64,000 nt of DNA, from NCBI RefSeq assembly GCF_003600155.1, contig NZ_QWLD01000004.1, positions 1 through 64,000 on the forward strand, written 5' to 3'. Positions 1-8,768 of the stretch are shown here, piece after piece. Each line of letters begins with the position of its first letter. The stretch's first letter is position 1. A program made the translations under genes and the position numbers. Source of the stretch: Nesterenkonia muleiensis. Lineage in GTDB: Bacteria > Actinomycetota > Actinomycetes > Actinomycetales > Micrococcaceae. The notes below the pieces were generated by a model. That model searched no databases, had not been told where the DNA came from, and worked only from the letters and a program-made list of their open reading frames with translations.

Positions 1-56
1 ACAGCGCCGATGGTACTGCACCCGAAAGAGTGTGGGAGAGTAGGACACCGCCGGAC
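1..56 (+). rRNA. rrf: 5S ribosomal RNA, 3' end only
   Basis: The first bases match the conserved 3' end of actinobacterial 5S rRNA, including the GGGAGAGTAGGACACCGCC segment. The 5' part lies outside the window, so a ribosomal RNA operon ends here. A strong terminator hairpin follows directly. The exact 3' end is uncertain by a few bases. Confidence 0.85.
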
Positions 57-70
57 ACAACATTGAATGA

Positions 71-112
71 CTGAGGCCCGAATCAGGCAATGATGCCTGA
101 TTCGGGCCTCAG
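71..112 (+). terminator. rRNA operon terminator
   Basis: A perfect 19-bp inverted repeat (71-89 with 94-112, loop ATGA) follows the 5S rRNA. Only a weak T-rich tail follows the stem. Its place and strength fit termination of the rRNA operon. Confidence 0.85.
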
Positions 113-203
113 TTGTATGCACAGACGATTCGCAAGCAATACGATTTCACGCTAAAATTGATCTTCGCGTGCTTAGCTAAATTGTGGCTCTAGCACGTGG
201 CCA

Positions 204-280
<77 letters not shown>

Positions 281-306
281 CAAATCGCTGATACTACAGG
301 CACGCA

Positions 307-340
307 GCCCGGCTCCGCATCACGCGGTAGCTGGGTTTTC
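307..340 (+). terminator. probable tRNA-Pro terminator
   Basis: An imperfect hairpin about 27 bases after the tRNA (GCCCGGCT-CCGC, loop, GCGG-T-AGCTGGGT, with two G-U pairs) is followed by TTTT. Its position and T run fit an intrinsic terminator. Confidence 0.55.
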
Positions 341-736
341 TGTTGAACCCACCACTTTTCCACCACAGACGGCTACATCCAGACGCTGCGTCACCGGCGG
401 CTTGCAGTTCCGTGAGCTTCTTTCGGCGAACCCAGCACAGTGCAACCACAAGCGCCCAAGGCGGCTACAGCCCCATCGCTCGATTGTGCGTCTGCGAGGC
501 TGATTCAGACTCCGTCGGGGCAGAATGCGGTCACCTGTATGGGGCTGGGGCTTGCGCGGTATGCGATGCCGGATTGACTGTGTGTTGTGAACAGGTGTGA
601 ACCATAGCGCAGATCCTGCGAGGTGAGCATAGTAAAGTTGCAGCGCTGAACCCGAAGGAGGTCCCAGGAGATGATTCCCTTGTTACTTGAGGAGACGTCT
701 GTGGGATAGTGACGGAACGAGAGAGGAGGCTGCTTG
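341..736. other. gene-free stretch upstream of the toxin-antitoxin locus
   Basis: No convincing coding region is seen on either strand; the open frames here overlap the tRNA or lack recognisable sequence. A GAGAGGAGG ribosome-binding site at 721-729 serves the antitoxin. The promoter of the toxin-antitoxin pair probably lies in the last 100 bases but was not identified. Confidence 0.6.
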
Positions 737-957
737 ATGTCCGAGGCCCTTGATTTCGACCCGAAGACAGACACCCCCTTCGACAAGTTTGGCAATCTGT
801 CCAAGGCAGAGGCGATGCGTCAACTGGCCGCGTCTGACATCAACGAAGAGCTCTACGCAGCTGAGCTTAATGCTGAGTATGATGCCTATGCCGTGGTGAG
901 GCCCAGGGAGTCCCTGCCGAGGAGCTCTACGCCGAGCTTGGCCTTGACGAGGAATGA
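737..957 (+). pseudogene. type II antitoxin, apparently frameshifted
   Basis: The frame opens at ATG 737 behind GAGAGGAGG and encodes an acidic protein starting MSEALDFDPKTD, as expected of an antitoxin paired with a RelE/ParE toxin. Near base 897 the frame slides into a run of basic and proline codons (VVRPRESLPRSS). Shifting by one base there restores an acidic ending, AEELYAELGLDEE, and a stop at 955-957, nine bases before the toxin start. One G missing from a GTGGGT-like run would explain this. It is either a real inactivating mutation or a sequencing error. The family assignment rests on position and composition, not on a motif. Confidence 0.6.
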
Positions 958-966
958 TCCGTTTTC

Positions 967-1248
967 GTGCCTGAATCACCCTCGTGGCGACTGATTCATC
1001 TGCCGAGAGCGCAGAAGAGTCTCCGTAAACGTGATAAGCAGGTTGCTCGAGAAGTACGGCGGCAACTCGACAGGCTCACCACTTTCGAGGATCTCGCTCA
1101 AGGGCTCAAACCGCTGTCTGCGCCGCTGGCGGGTCACATTCTCCTCCGGGTGTTCAAGGACTGGCGTGTGCTCATCCGGTTGCGGCATGGTGAGCTGGTC
1201 ATCGTCGCTGTTGATGTCGACCACCGCTTGGCCGGCGTCTACGACTGA
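967..1248 (+). CDS. RelE/ParE-family toxin
   Basis: This 93-residue basic protein has the size and layout of the RelE/ParE fold: a helical first half rich in Arg and Lys (SLRKRDKQVAREVRRQLDRL) and a beta-rich C-terminal half (LLRVFKDWRVLIRLRHGELV) ending in DVDHRLAGVYD, where such toxins carry a conserved His/Arg and Tyr. RelE members cleave mRNA on the ribosome, while ParE members poison gyrase; sequence alone does not decide between them. The start is GTG with only a distant GAGGA site, fitting translational coupling to the antitoxin. The toxin frame is intact although the antitoxin seems broken. Confidence 0.75.
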   Translation: MPESPSWRLIHLPRAQKSLRKRDKQVAREVRRQLDRLTTFEDLAQGLKPLSAPLAGHILLRVFKDWRVLIRLRHGELVIVAVDVDHRLAGVYD

Positions 1249-1512
1249 GCGTCCAGCACGTACGGTTCTTCCGGAAGAGGCGATGGAGGAAGAACCCACC
1301 CCCATAGGGGGTATCCACTTATCGTCGAAGACAGGTTGAGGGGCAGCCCGGCACCGCATGAGGCGGCAATAGACTTCATGTCTTAAGAGACTGGGTTTCA
1401 CCTCACATGTCCTCAGATCCGAGGAGTGCACCACCACCCAGGTGGCGCCTATCCTGATGTATGTCGCGGTCATCTGAGCCGCCTCATCATTGTTCAACCA
1501 AGGAGGCGACAT

Positions 1513-3069
1513 ATGAGCACTCCGCACGCTGCACAGCGTCATGACGCCCAGCCCCAAGCCCAGGGATTGGCGGACCTGGTCAGTTCCACCCACCGTGCGG
1601 GTGAGGTGTGGGTGAGCAGTCCCTTCGACGGCACCCTGGTCGGCACGCTGCCCGCGTCCAGCGATGAGGATGTGCACAGCGCCGTCGCTGCTGCTCGCGA
1701 CGCCCACCAGGAATGGGCGGCGCGGCCGGTGGCTGAACGCGTTGCGCCGCTCCTTGAATTCCGCGAGCTGGTTCTCCAGCACTCCGAGGAGCTGCTGGAC
1801 CTAGTGCAGCTGGAGACAGGAAAAGCCCGGTCCAGCGCACTGGAAGAGATCGCTGACATCGTCCTCTGGTCCAGCTACCTGGTCCACCACGGGCCCCGCG
1901 CACTGCGCAGTCAACGTCGCTCCTCGGCGTTTCCGCTGCTGACCCGCACCACGGAGCACCACAAGCCCATCGGCGTCGTCGGGGTCATCACGCCATGGAA
2001 CTACCCGCTGACCCTGCCGGTGACAGACTCGCTGCCTGCCCTGCTGGCAGGCAACGCTGTGGTGCTCAAACCCGATGAACAGACCAGCCACACCGCACTG
2101 CGCCTACTGAGCCTGCTGCGCCACGCAGGGATCCCTGAGGACCTGATGCAGATTGTGGTCGGTTCGGGTCCCGAAGCCGGAGCGGCCTTGGTGGACTGCG
2201 CCGACTACCTGATGTTCACCGGCTCCTCCGCCACCGGGGCACGTGTGGCCGCTCGCTGTGCCGAGAGGCTCATCGGCTTCTCCGGAGAGCTGGGCGGAAA
2301 GAACCCGATGCTGATTCTCGACGACGCCGATACCTCCAGAGCAGCGGCCACCGCCGCCCAATCCTGCTTCTCCAACGCCGGACAGCTGTGCGTCAGCATC
2401 GAACGGATCTACATCCACGATTCAGTCTGGGAAGAGTTCACCACCAGGTTCCTGCGAAGAGTCTCCCAGCTCAAACTGGCCCCCGGGCTGACCTGGCAAG
2501 CCGATGTGGGATCGCTGATCAGCGAGCAGCAGCTCAAGGTTGTCGCAGAGCACGTCGAAGACGCTGTGGAGAAGGGCGCCACCGTCCTCACCGGGGGCAA
2601 ACCCCGGCCTGACCTCGGCCCCTTCTTCTACGAGCCCACAGTGCTCACCGACGTGACTGAGCAGATGGCGCTGCACAGCACAGAGACGTTCGGGCCGGTG
2701 GTCAGTCTCTACCGCGTGACCAGCGAAGAAGAGGCCATCGCGGCAGCCAATGACTCCCCCTATGGGCTCAACGCCAGTGTCTTCTCCGCCAAGCGCGGCC
2801 CCGCTGTGGCCCGCCGCCTACAGACCGGCAGCGTGAACATCAACGATGGATACGCTGCCTCTTGGATATCCCTTGACGCCCCCATGGGCGGGATGAAGAG
2901 ATCAGGCGTGGGCCGCCGGCACGGTACACAGGGCATCCTGAAATACACCGAAAGTCAGACCGTCGCCCGGCAACGCTTCGCCTCAGTGGCGCGGCCAGCC
3001 GGAGTGGGGCGCCGGCTCTGGGCGCAGATGATGCTGCGCGGGATCAACGTGCTCAAGCGTCTGCGGTAG
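1513..3069 (+). CDS. aldehyde dehydrogenase, succinate-semialdehyde dehydrogenase type
   Basis: This 518-residue NAD(P)-dependent aldehyde dehydrogenase oxidises an aldehyde to its acid. The motif GELGGKNP carries the general base Glu near residue 259, and GQLC carries the catalytic Cys near residue 293. The stretch GVITPWNYPLT is the usual cofactor-binding region. ATG 1513 was chosen because AGGAGG stands seven bases upstream; an in-frame GTG at 1426 has no such site. It resembles the succinate-semialdehyde dehydrogenase branch, but the true substrate is not shown. An SDR gene follows after 11 bases and probably shares the transcript, so the pair may act on successive alcohol and aldehyde substrates. 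Confidence 0.85.
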   Translation: MSTPHAAQRHDAQPQAQGLADLVSSTHRAGEVWVSSPFDGTLVGTLPASSDEDVHSAVAAARDAHQEWAARPVAERVAPLLEFRELVLQHSEELLDLVQLETGKARSSALEEIADIVLWSSYLVHHGPRALRSQRRSSAFPLLTRTTEHHKPIGVVGVITPWNYPLTLPVTDSLPALLAGNAVVLKPDEQTSHTALRLLSLLRHAGIPEDLMQIVVGSGPEAGAALVDCADYLMFTGSSATGARVAARCAERLIGFSGELGGKNPMLILDDADTSRAAATAAQSCFSNAGQLCVSIERIYIHDSVWEEFTTRFLRRVSQLKLAPGLTWQADVGSLISEQQLKVVAEHVEDAVEKGATVLTGGKPRPDLGPFFYEPTVLTDVTEQMALHSTETFGPVVSLYRVTSEEEAIAAANDSPYGLNASVFSAKRGPAVARRLQTGSVNINDGYAASWISLDAPMGGMKRSGVGRRHGTQGILKYTESQTVARQRFASVARPAGVGRRLWAQMMLRGINVLKRLR

Positions 3070-3080
3070 CATGACTGCCC

Positions 3081-3935
3081 GTGCAGTATGACCTTCAGAA
3101 CAGAAAAGTCCTGGTCACCGGCGGCGCACGCGGTATTGGCCGGCTTCTGGCTCTCGGTGCCGCCCACCGGGGTGCCCGAGTGGCGATTTGGGACATCGAT
3201 GCAGCTGCCGCCGAACGGGTCAGCCGCGAGATTCACCGCACCGGTGCAGCAGCAGAGGCCTTCGGTGTTGATGTCGCCGACCGCACTGCAGTGAAAGCGG
3301 CTGCCCAGAGCACCGGTGAGATCGATGTGCTGATCAACAACGCCGGGGTGGTCACCGGAAAGAAGCTTCTGGAGGCTCAGGAGGATGAGATTGAGCGCAC
3401 TTTTCAGGTCAATGTGCACTCCTTGTACTGGGTGACCAGAGCATTCCTGGGCGGCATGGTGGAACGGGGGCATGGCACGGTGGTCACAGTAGCCAGCGCG
3501 GCAGGGCTGGTGGGAGTGGCCCGGCAGACCGACTACTCGGCGTCGAAATTCGCCGCTTTCGGCTTCGCAGAGTCCCTGCGCGCCGAGCTGGCCAAGGACA
3601 GCACCGGCGTGAACTCGTTAGTGGTCTGTCCCTCCTATACCAGCACCGGTATGTTCGACGGCGTCCGCACCCGCTTCCCGCTGCTGCTGCCGATTCTGCG
3701 CCCGGAGACTGTGGCAAAACGTGCCCTGGACTGCATCGAGAGGGGTGAGTCCCAGCTGGTGATGCCACGGCTGGCCAGAACGATTCCTGTGGCACGCGCC
3801 ATGCCGGTGAGGATCTTCGACAGGACCATGAACTTCTTCGGGGTCAACACCAGCATGGACGGCTTCCGGGGCCGCGCCACTAGACCTGCTGACCGCGCCG
3901 AGCAGCCGGATGGCCTCACCAAGGAGCTCAAGTAG
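3081..3935 (+). CDS. short-chain dehydrogenase/reductase
   Basis: A classical SDR of 284 residues. The N-terminal Rossmann motif is TGGARGIG (about residues 14-21), followed by NNAG and the active-site YSASK. The C-terminal part is longer than in minimal SDRs and basic, as in SDRs that act on lipids or bulky substrates. The start is GTG, 11 bases after the aldehyde dehydrogenase stop, so the two genes are probably co-transcribed. The substrate is unknown. Confidence 0.85.
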   Translation: MQYDLQNRKVLVTGGARGIGRLLALGAAHRGARVAIWDIDAAAAERVSREIHRTGAAAEAFGVDVADRTAVKAAAQSTGEIDVLINNAGVVTGKKLLEAQEDEIERTFQVNVHSLYWVTRAFLGGMVERGHGTVVTVASAAGLVGVARQTDYSASKFAAFGFAESLRAELAKDSTGVNSLVVCPSYTSTGMFDGVRTRFPLLLPILRPETVAKRALDCIERGESQLVMPRLARTIPVARAMPVRIFDRTMNFFGVNTSMDGFRGRATRPADRAEQPDGLTKELK

Positions 3936-4046
3936 TGAGTCCGGCTAGACCGGCTGTCCCGCTGCCCTTTTCTTAGCAGCTCCTTTGTGCTGGTCGAATC
4001 GTATTATGGCGTTGCTGTGTACGGGCGGCTCCGTAGACTTGATGCT

Positions 4047-4784
4047 GTGAGCCCAGTGATCGCCTCGGTACAGCGCCCAGAGCTCTTCGGCGGTGTGCAC
4101 CTGGGTACATTGGTCGTCACGGTGCTTCTGGCTATCCTGGTGATCTGGGCCGGGCGGCGGCTGCGAGGAACTGACGCGGAGGCCGCTCTGAGCCGGAGTG
4201 CAGGCTGGGTTCTTCTTGCCGCCTCCCTGGGGTGGATGATCTGGGGCATGCTCCCGGCCAACTGGGATATTGAGGACTCACTGCCGCTGCACTATTCGGA
4301 TGCTCTGCGGTTCATCACCGCTGTCGCGCTGATCCGTAAGTCACAGTGGGCTGTGGCCGTGTGCTACTACTGGGGGCTGACCCTGAACACCCAGGCCATG
4401 ATCACTCCGCATCCCAGTCAACTCGAGGTGTTCTCCGTGAACTTCGTGTTCTATTGGGGCCTGCACATCGCTGTTTTTCTGGGGCCGCTGTGGCTGGTCT
4501 GGGGATTGGGGCACCGGCCGCAGTGGAAGGACTTCTTCATCGCCTTCACTGCCGCCCTCCTGTGGGCCGGGATGGTGATGGTGGTCAACTCTGTGCTCGG
4601 GACGAACTACGCGTTCCTGAACCGAACGCCTGAGGGCGCTTCACTGCTGGACTTCCTGGGTCCATGGCCCATCTATGTCCTATGGCTGGTCGCGCTCACC
4701 GGAATGGTCTGGGCGCTGATGACCTGGCCCTGGACATCAGCGGTGAGGTCCTCTCCACCTTCCGCCGATAGGGTGGACACGTGA
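4047..4784 (+). CDS. TIGR02206-type integral membrane protein
   Basis: The protein has about six hydrophobic segments and resembles the YwaF/TIGR02206 family of membrane proteins of unknown function. Typical features are the short polar motif LPLHYSDALRF between membrane segments and the repeated WG/FYWGL clusters. GTG 4047 (MSPVIASVQ) is preferred because the first clear membrane segment follows soon after; an upstream frame reaching 3987 is possible. It overlaps the next gene by four bases (GTGA), so the two are translationally coupled. No function can be given. Confidence 0.65.
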   Translation: MSPVIASVQRPELFGGVHLGTLVVTVLLAILVIWAGRRLRGTDAEAALSRSAGWVLLAASLGWMIWGMLPANWDIEDSLPLHYSDALRFITAVALIRKSQWAVAVCYYWGLTLNTQAMITPHPSQLEVFSVNFVFYWGLHIAVFLGPLWLVWGLGHRPQWKDFFIAFTAALLWAGMVMVVNSVLGTNYAFLNRTPEGASLLDFLGPWPIYVLWLVALTGMVWALMTWPWTSAVRSSPPSADRVDT

Positions 4785-5431
4785 CACTAGAAGGCCCCAC
4801 ACCGGGGGGAAGACGGCAGCAGAGGAAGCTCAAGGTCTCTGCGTCCCTTGCCGCGTTCCTCATCGGTTTCGTGATCCTGCTGGTCCTGATGCTGCCCAAC
4901 CCCTGGGCACTGGCGGCAGGCGCCGTCGTCGGCGGTGCCGCTGCCGCAGGCACCTACGGCATGATGTACGGCAGAGAGATCAGCAGCCGGCGCAGATACG
5001 TTGAACTGACCACACAGCAGGAGGCGCTGAAGTCCAGACTGGCTGAGATCGGCACCACAGTGCGGGCCAGGTCGAACCAGTTTCCGCCGGCCACCCACGG
5101 CCAGCTGCGCATGACAGTCCTTGGACTGGAGGAGATCGTTCAGCGCTGGGAGACCCTGGACCGCGCCCCTGAGCAGCAGGATGCGGTCTATCACACCATC
5201 ACCCGCCATCTGCCGCGGACTCTGGAGCTGTTCCTCGGGTTGCCCGACTCGGCCAAGCCCAAGCACGCCGAGGAGTTCAAGGACCAGATCAGCGTGATGG
5301 CTCAGGCGGTGGCGAAGACTCGCGATCAGGTGGTGCAGAAAGACCTCCAAGCCTTGAAAGCCAACCGTGCCCTGCTGGAGGAGGCGCTCACCGATCCTGA
5401 TGAGCGGCTGTTCCGGCAGGAGGGTCTGTAG
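4781..5431 (+). CDS. hypothetical membrane protein with C-terminal coiled coil
   Basis: 216 residues. A basic N terminus is followed by two closely spaced hydrophobic segments (roughly residues 20-60), then a long soluble helical tail rich in Glu, Gln, Leu and Arg that looks coiled-coil (residues 75-210). This layout recalls XpaC-like or toxic-anion-resistance-associated proteins, but the resemblance is weak and no family is claimed. The GTG start overlaps the stop of the preceding TIGR02206-type gene. Confidence 0.55.
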   Translation: MTLEGPTPGGRRQQRKLKVSASLAAFLIGFVILLVLMLPNPWALAAGAVVGGAAAAGTYGMMYGREISSRRRYVELTTQQEALKSRLAEIGTTVRARSNQFPPATHGQLRMTVLGLEEIVQRWETLDRAPEQQDAVYHTITRHLPRTLELFLGLPDSAKPKHAEEFKDQISVMAQAVAKTRDQVVQKDLQALKANRALLEEALTDPDERLFRQEGL

Positions 5432-5566
5432 CTGTAGCCGCGGACCTTTCCCCCAGCAGCTGCGCGGCGATGATGCTCTTGGCTGTGAGTCTCTGGCCCG
5501 GTGATGACGCAGTCTCAGCAGAACAGTTGATACTGTGACGATCACTGCATTCGGAAGGAAGCCTTC

Positions 5567-7069
5567 ATGACCCTCAGCAGCGTTCTCATGGGAGTCTTCA
5601 TCGCCGTCGACCTCATCATCAAAGTCGTCGCCATCGGGGTGGTCCCGGAGAACCGCAAGCCATCCTCCTCAACCGCTTGGCTGCTGATCATCCTCTTCTT
5701 CCCCTTCATCGGGCTGCCGCTTTTTCTGCTCATCGGCAGCCCCTACATCAACAAACGCAGGCAGCGTATCCAAGCACGGGCGAACACCATCCTGGCCACA
5801 GGCGCTGAACAGCTGCCCTCGGCGCCGCCGACGGTTGAGCTCTCCGGTGAGCTGCGCGGTGTGGTGGAGCTGACCCGTTCGCTGACCTCGCTGCCGATGG
5901 TCACCGGGAGCAACCTCGGGGTCGAGATGGACTACCAGAGGTGCTTCGAACGGATGGCCGAGCTGGTGAAGACAGCCGAGGAGACCGTCGAGGTCGAGTT
6001 CTACATTGTCGCCCGGGACTCGACCACCGAGGGATTCTTCCTGGCACTTGCCGCCGCGGTCCGGCGCGGCGTGAAGGTCAGGCTGCTGCTGGATCACATA
6101 GGCTCGCGCAAGTACCCCGGCTTCACAGCGATGCAGAGCTGGATGACTGAGGTGGGGATCGACTGGCACTTCATGCTGCCCTTCCGACCGTTCAGAGGCT
6201 CCTGGAAACGACCCGACCTTCGCAACCACCGAAAACTCCTGGTGGTCGACGGCCGGGTCGCGATGATGGGGTCGGCGAATCTCATCGGCTCCACCTACGG
6301 CTCTGAGAAGAACCACAGGATGGGCAGGCACTGGCACGACATCATGGTCGAGCTCACCGGAGAAATCGTCAGCTCCCTGGAGGCGGTCTTCGCCGTCGAC
6401 TGGTACAGCGAAACCGGCGAAGTCATCAATATCCACGCCTACCGGTTCAGTGAGCACCTACCAGATGAGCGCTTGCTGCCCTCGGCACACGGGCCTGAAC
6501 GCGAGGTGGGCGGGTCGGTCAACGCTCTCCAGCTGATCCCTTCCGGTCCTGGTTTTCGCACCAGTGCCAGCCTGCGCGCCTTCAACTCCCTGATGTACAC
6601 CGCCAAAGAGCGTCTGGCGATCGTCAGCCCCTACTTTGTGCCCGAGGAGTCTCTGCTTGAAGCGATGACCACCGCAGCAATGCGTGGAGTTCAGGTGGAG
6701 CTCTACGTCAGTGAGCAGGCCGATCAGTTCATGGTGGACCGCGCGCAGTCGTCCTATTACCAGGCGCTGCTCGACGCCGGGGTGAAGATCTACATGTACC
6801 CGGCACCGCAGGTGCTCCACACCAAATGCTTCCTCATCGACCAGACCTGCGCAGTGCTGGGCTCATCGAATATGGATATGCGCTCATTCGGCCTGAACTA
6901 CGAGATCAGCCTGCTGGCCACCGGCGGCAACGTCGTGGAGCAGATTCATGGTGTGATCGCCGAGTACCAGCGGCTCAGCACGCTGGTGGACCCCGAAGAG
7001 TGGCCCAAACGCTCCGTGGCCAGGCGCTACTCCGAGTCGGTGATGCGCCTGACCTCGGCCCTGCAGTAG
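5567..7069 (+). CDS. cls: cardiolipin synthase
   Basis: Cardiolipin synthase makes cardiolipin at the cytoplasmic membrane. The 500-residue protein opens with two membrane segments (roughly residues 5-25 and 38-60) and carries two phospholipase D HKD motifs: HNRKLLVVDG near residue 221 and HTKCFLID near residue 418, each followed by the usual GSxN (GSANL and GSSNM). Length and order match bacterial Cls. GGAAGG upstream supports ATG 5567. The gene seems to be monocistronic, with the malate synthase gene convergent downstream. Confidence 0.93.
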   Translation: MTLSSVLMGVFIAVDLIIKVVAIGVVPENRKPSSSTAWLLIILFFPFIGLPLFLLIGSPYINKRRQRIQARANTILATGAEQLPSAPPTVELSGELRGVVELTRSLTSLPMVTGSNLGVEMDYQRCFERMAELVKTAEETVEVEFYIVARDSTTEGFFLALAAAVRRGVKVRLLLDHIGSRKYPGFTAMQSWMTEVGIDWHFMLPFRPFRGSWKRPDLRNHRKLLVVDGRVAMMGSANLIGSTYGSEKNHRMGRHWHDIMVELTGEIVSSLEAVFAVDWYSETGEVINIHAYRFSEHLPDERLLPSAHGPEREVGGSVNALQLIPSGPGFRTSASLRAFNSLMYTAKERLAIVSPYFVPEESLLEAMTTAAMRGVQVELYVSEQADQFMVDRAQSSYYQALLDAGVKIYMYPAPQVLHTKCFLIDQTCAVLGSSNMDMRSFGLNYEISLLATGGNVVEQIHGVIAEYQRLSTLVDPEEWPKRSVARRYSESVMRLTSALQ

Positions 7070-7092
7070 ATACCGGCTTCGTCTGCGGCGAC

Positions 7093-8697
7093 CTACCTGA
7101 GGATCTTGTAGGCAGGTGTGGTCAGGAAGTCCTCGTAGTTCTCGGTGTCGAGGACCAGGTGCCTGATGATGTCCGCCGCCGGCTCGAAGTAGCTGGTGAA
7201 GGTTTCGGCGTCGTCAATCTCTGAGCGCAGCCGCTCCACCTCCTCATCCAGCAGTTTCTGCACCAGATCGGTGGTGACGGTGACACCGGTATCAGCAGTG
7301 ACCGTCTTGTTGTGGATCTGCTGCCACACCTGGGATCGGGAGATCTCGGCGGTCGCGGCATCCTCCATGAGGTTGTGGATGGCCACTGCGCCGTTGCCGG
7401 AGAGCCAGACCGCGGTGTAGTACACCGCCACGTAGAGGTTCATCCGGACACCCTGTTCGGTCACATCGCCCTCGGCGGCACCGACGTTGAGCAGGTCTGC
7501 TGCGGTGACCACGACGTCGTTGCGCTTGCGCTGAATCTGGTTCGGTTCCGAGCCCAGGACTTTGGTGAACTCCTCATCGCAGAGATCCACCAAGTCAGGA
7601 TGGGCCACCCAGGAGCCGTCGAAGCCGTCAGTGGCCTCACGGGACTTATCATCGCGGACCTTCTCGATCGCCTTGGCGGTCACCTCAGGTTCACGGCGGT
7701 TCGGGATGAACGCGGCCATGCCGCCCATGGCGAAGGCCTCGCGCTGGTGGCAGGTCTTGACCAGCAGCTCCGTATAGGCCCGCATGAACGGCTGGGTCAT
7801 GCCCACCTGGGCACGGTCGGGCAGGACGAACTGCGGCCCTGAGGCGCGGAAGTACTTGATGATGCTGAACAGGTAGTCCCAGCGGCCGGCGTTGAGCCCG
7901 GAGGCGTGGTCGCGCAGCTCGTAGAGGATTTCGTCCATCTGGAAGGCGGCGGGAATCGTCTCGATCAGCACGGTAGCTTTCACGGTGCCGTGTGGGATGC
8001 CGAGCTTCTCCTGGGCGAAGGTGAACACGGCGTTCCACAGCCGCGCCTCCAGGTAATGCTCCAGCTTCGGCAGGTAGTAGAACGGCCCGGTGCCCTTCTC
8101 CGCAAGAACCGCTGCGTTGTGGAAGAAGTGCAGGCCGAAGTCGACGAGGGCGCCGACAGCCGGTTTGCCGTCGATCTCGATGTTCTTCTCCGGCAGATGC
8201 CAGCCGCGGGGGCGCACGACGACGACCGGAAGGGTCACGTCCTCGCGCAGTGTGTACTCCTTGCCTTCTGGAGAGGTGAACTGAAGGGTTTCGCGGGCGG
8301 ACTCGTAGAGGTTCTTCTGGCCATCGACCAGGTTTCGCCAGGAGGGGGAGAGGGCGTCCTCAAGGCAGGCCAGCCAGACCTTGGCGCCAGAGTTCAGGGC
8401 GTTGATGGCCATCTTGGCCGGCGCCGGCGGGCCGGTGATCTCCACCCGGCGGTCGGCCAGGCTCGCCGGCTGTTCGGCCACGGTCCAGTCACCATTGCGC
8501 ACTTCGGCGGTCTCGGCGGGAAAGTCCATGGTGCCGGCCTTCGCGGCCTCAGCCTGGGCGGTGCCCCGCTTCTGCAGGAGATCGTCGCGGGTTCCGGCGA
8601 ACCTGGCGTGCAGCTCTTCGATGAAATGCAGTGCTTCGCTGGTGATGATGAGGTCGGTTCCGTCGACGTCATAGGGCTTATTGACAGTGATGCTCAT
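7093..8697 (-). CDS. aceB: malate synthase A
   Basis: Malate synthase condenses glyoxylate with acetyl-CoA to malate, the last step of the glyoxylate bypass. The 534-residue protein carries the signature region around IETIPAAFQMDEILYELR and the DGSWVAHPDLV segment typical of form A. ATG 8697 is chosen because AGGAG lies just upstream; the frame could extend to 8745 but would then cross the regulatory palindrome. The gene diverges from an IclR regulator with a perfect 7-1-7 palindrome between them, so control by that regulator is likely. No isocitrate lyase gene is in the window. Confidence 0.95.
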   Translation of the reverse strand: MSITVNKPYDVDGTDLIITSEALHFIEELHARFAGTRDDLLQKRGTAQAEAAKAGTMDFPAETAEVRNGDWTVAEQPASLADRRVEITGPPAPAKMAINALNSGAKVWLACLEDALSPSWRNLVDGQKNLYESARETLQFTSPEGKEYTLREDVTLPVVVVRPRGWHLPEKNIEIDGKPAVGALVDFGLHFFHNAAVLAEKGTGPFYYLPKLEHYLEARLWNAVFTFAQEKLGIPHGTVKATVLIETIPAAFQMDEILYELRDHASGLNAGRWDYLFSIIKYFRASGPQFVLPDRAQVGMTQPFMRAYTELLVKTCHQREAFAMGGMAAFIPNRREPEVTAKAIEKVRDDKSREATDGFDGSWVAHPDLVDLCDEEFTKVLGSEPNQIQRKRNDVVVTAADLLNVGAAEGDVTEQGVRMNLYVAVYYTAVWLSGNGAVAIHNLMEDAATAEISRSQVWQQIHNKTVTADTGVTVTTDLVQKLLDEEVERLRSEIDDAETFTSYFEPAADIIRHLVLDTENYEDFLTTPAYKILR

Positions 8698-8745
8698 GGC
8701 TGCTCCTAGATGGTCACAGGGAAGTGAGGTGGTGTTCAGCATCAT

Positions 8746-8760
8746 TTCTATGTCATAGAA
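8746..8760. promoter_or_regulatory. palindromic operator between aceB and the IclR gene
   Basis: TTCTATGTCATAGAA is a perfect inverted repeat of 7+1+7 bases. It lies 48 bases from the aceB start and 8 bases before the IclR start. Its size and place fit an IclR-family binding site that controls aceB and the regulator itself. Confidence 0.7.
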
Positions 8761-8768
8761 TCCACACT

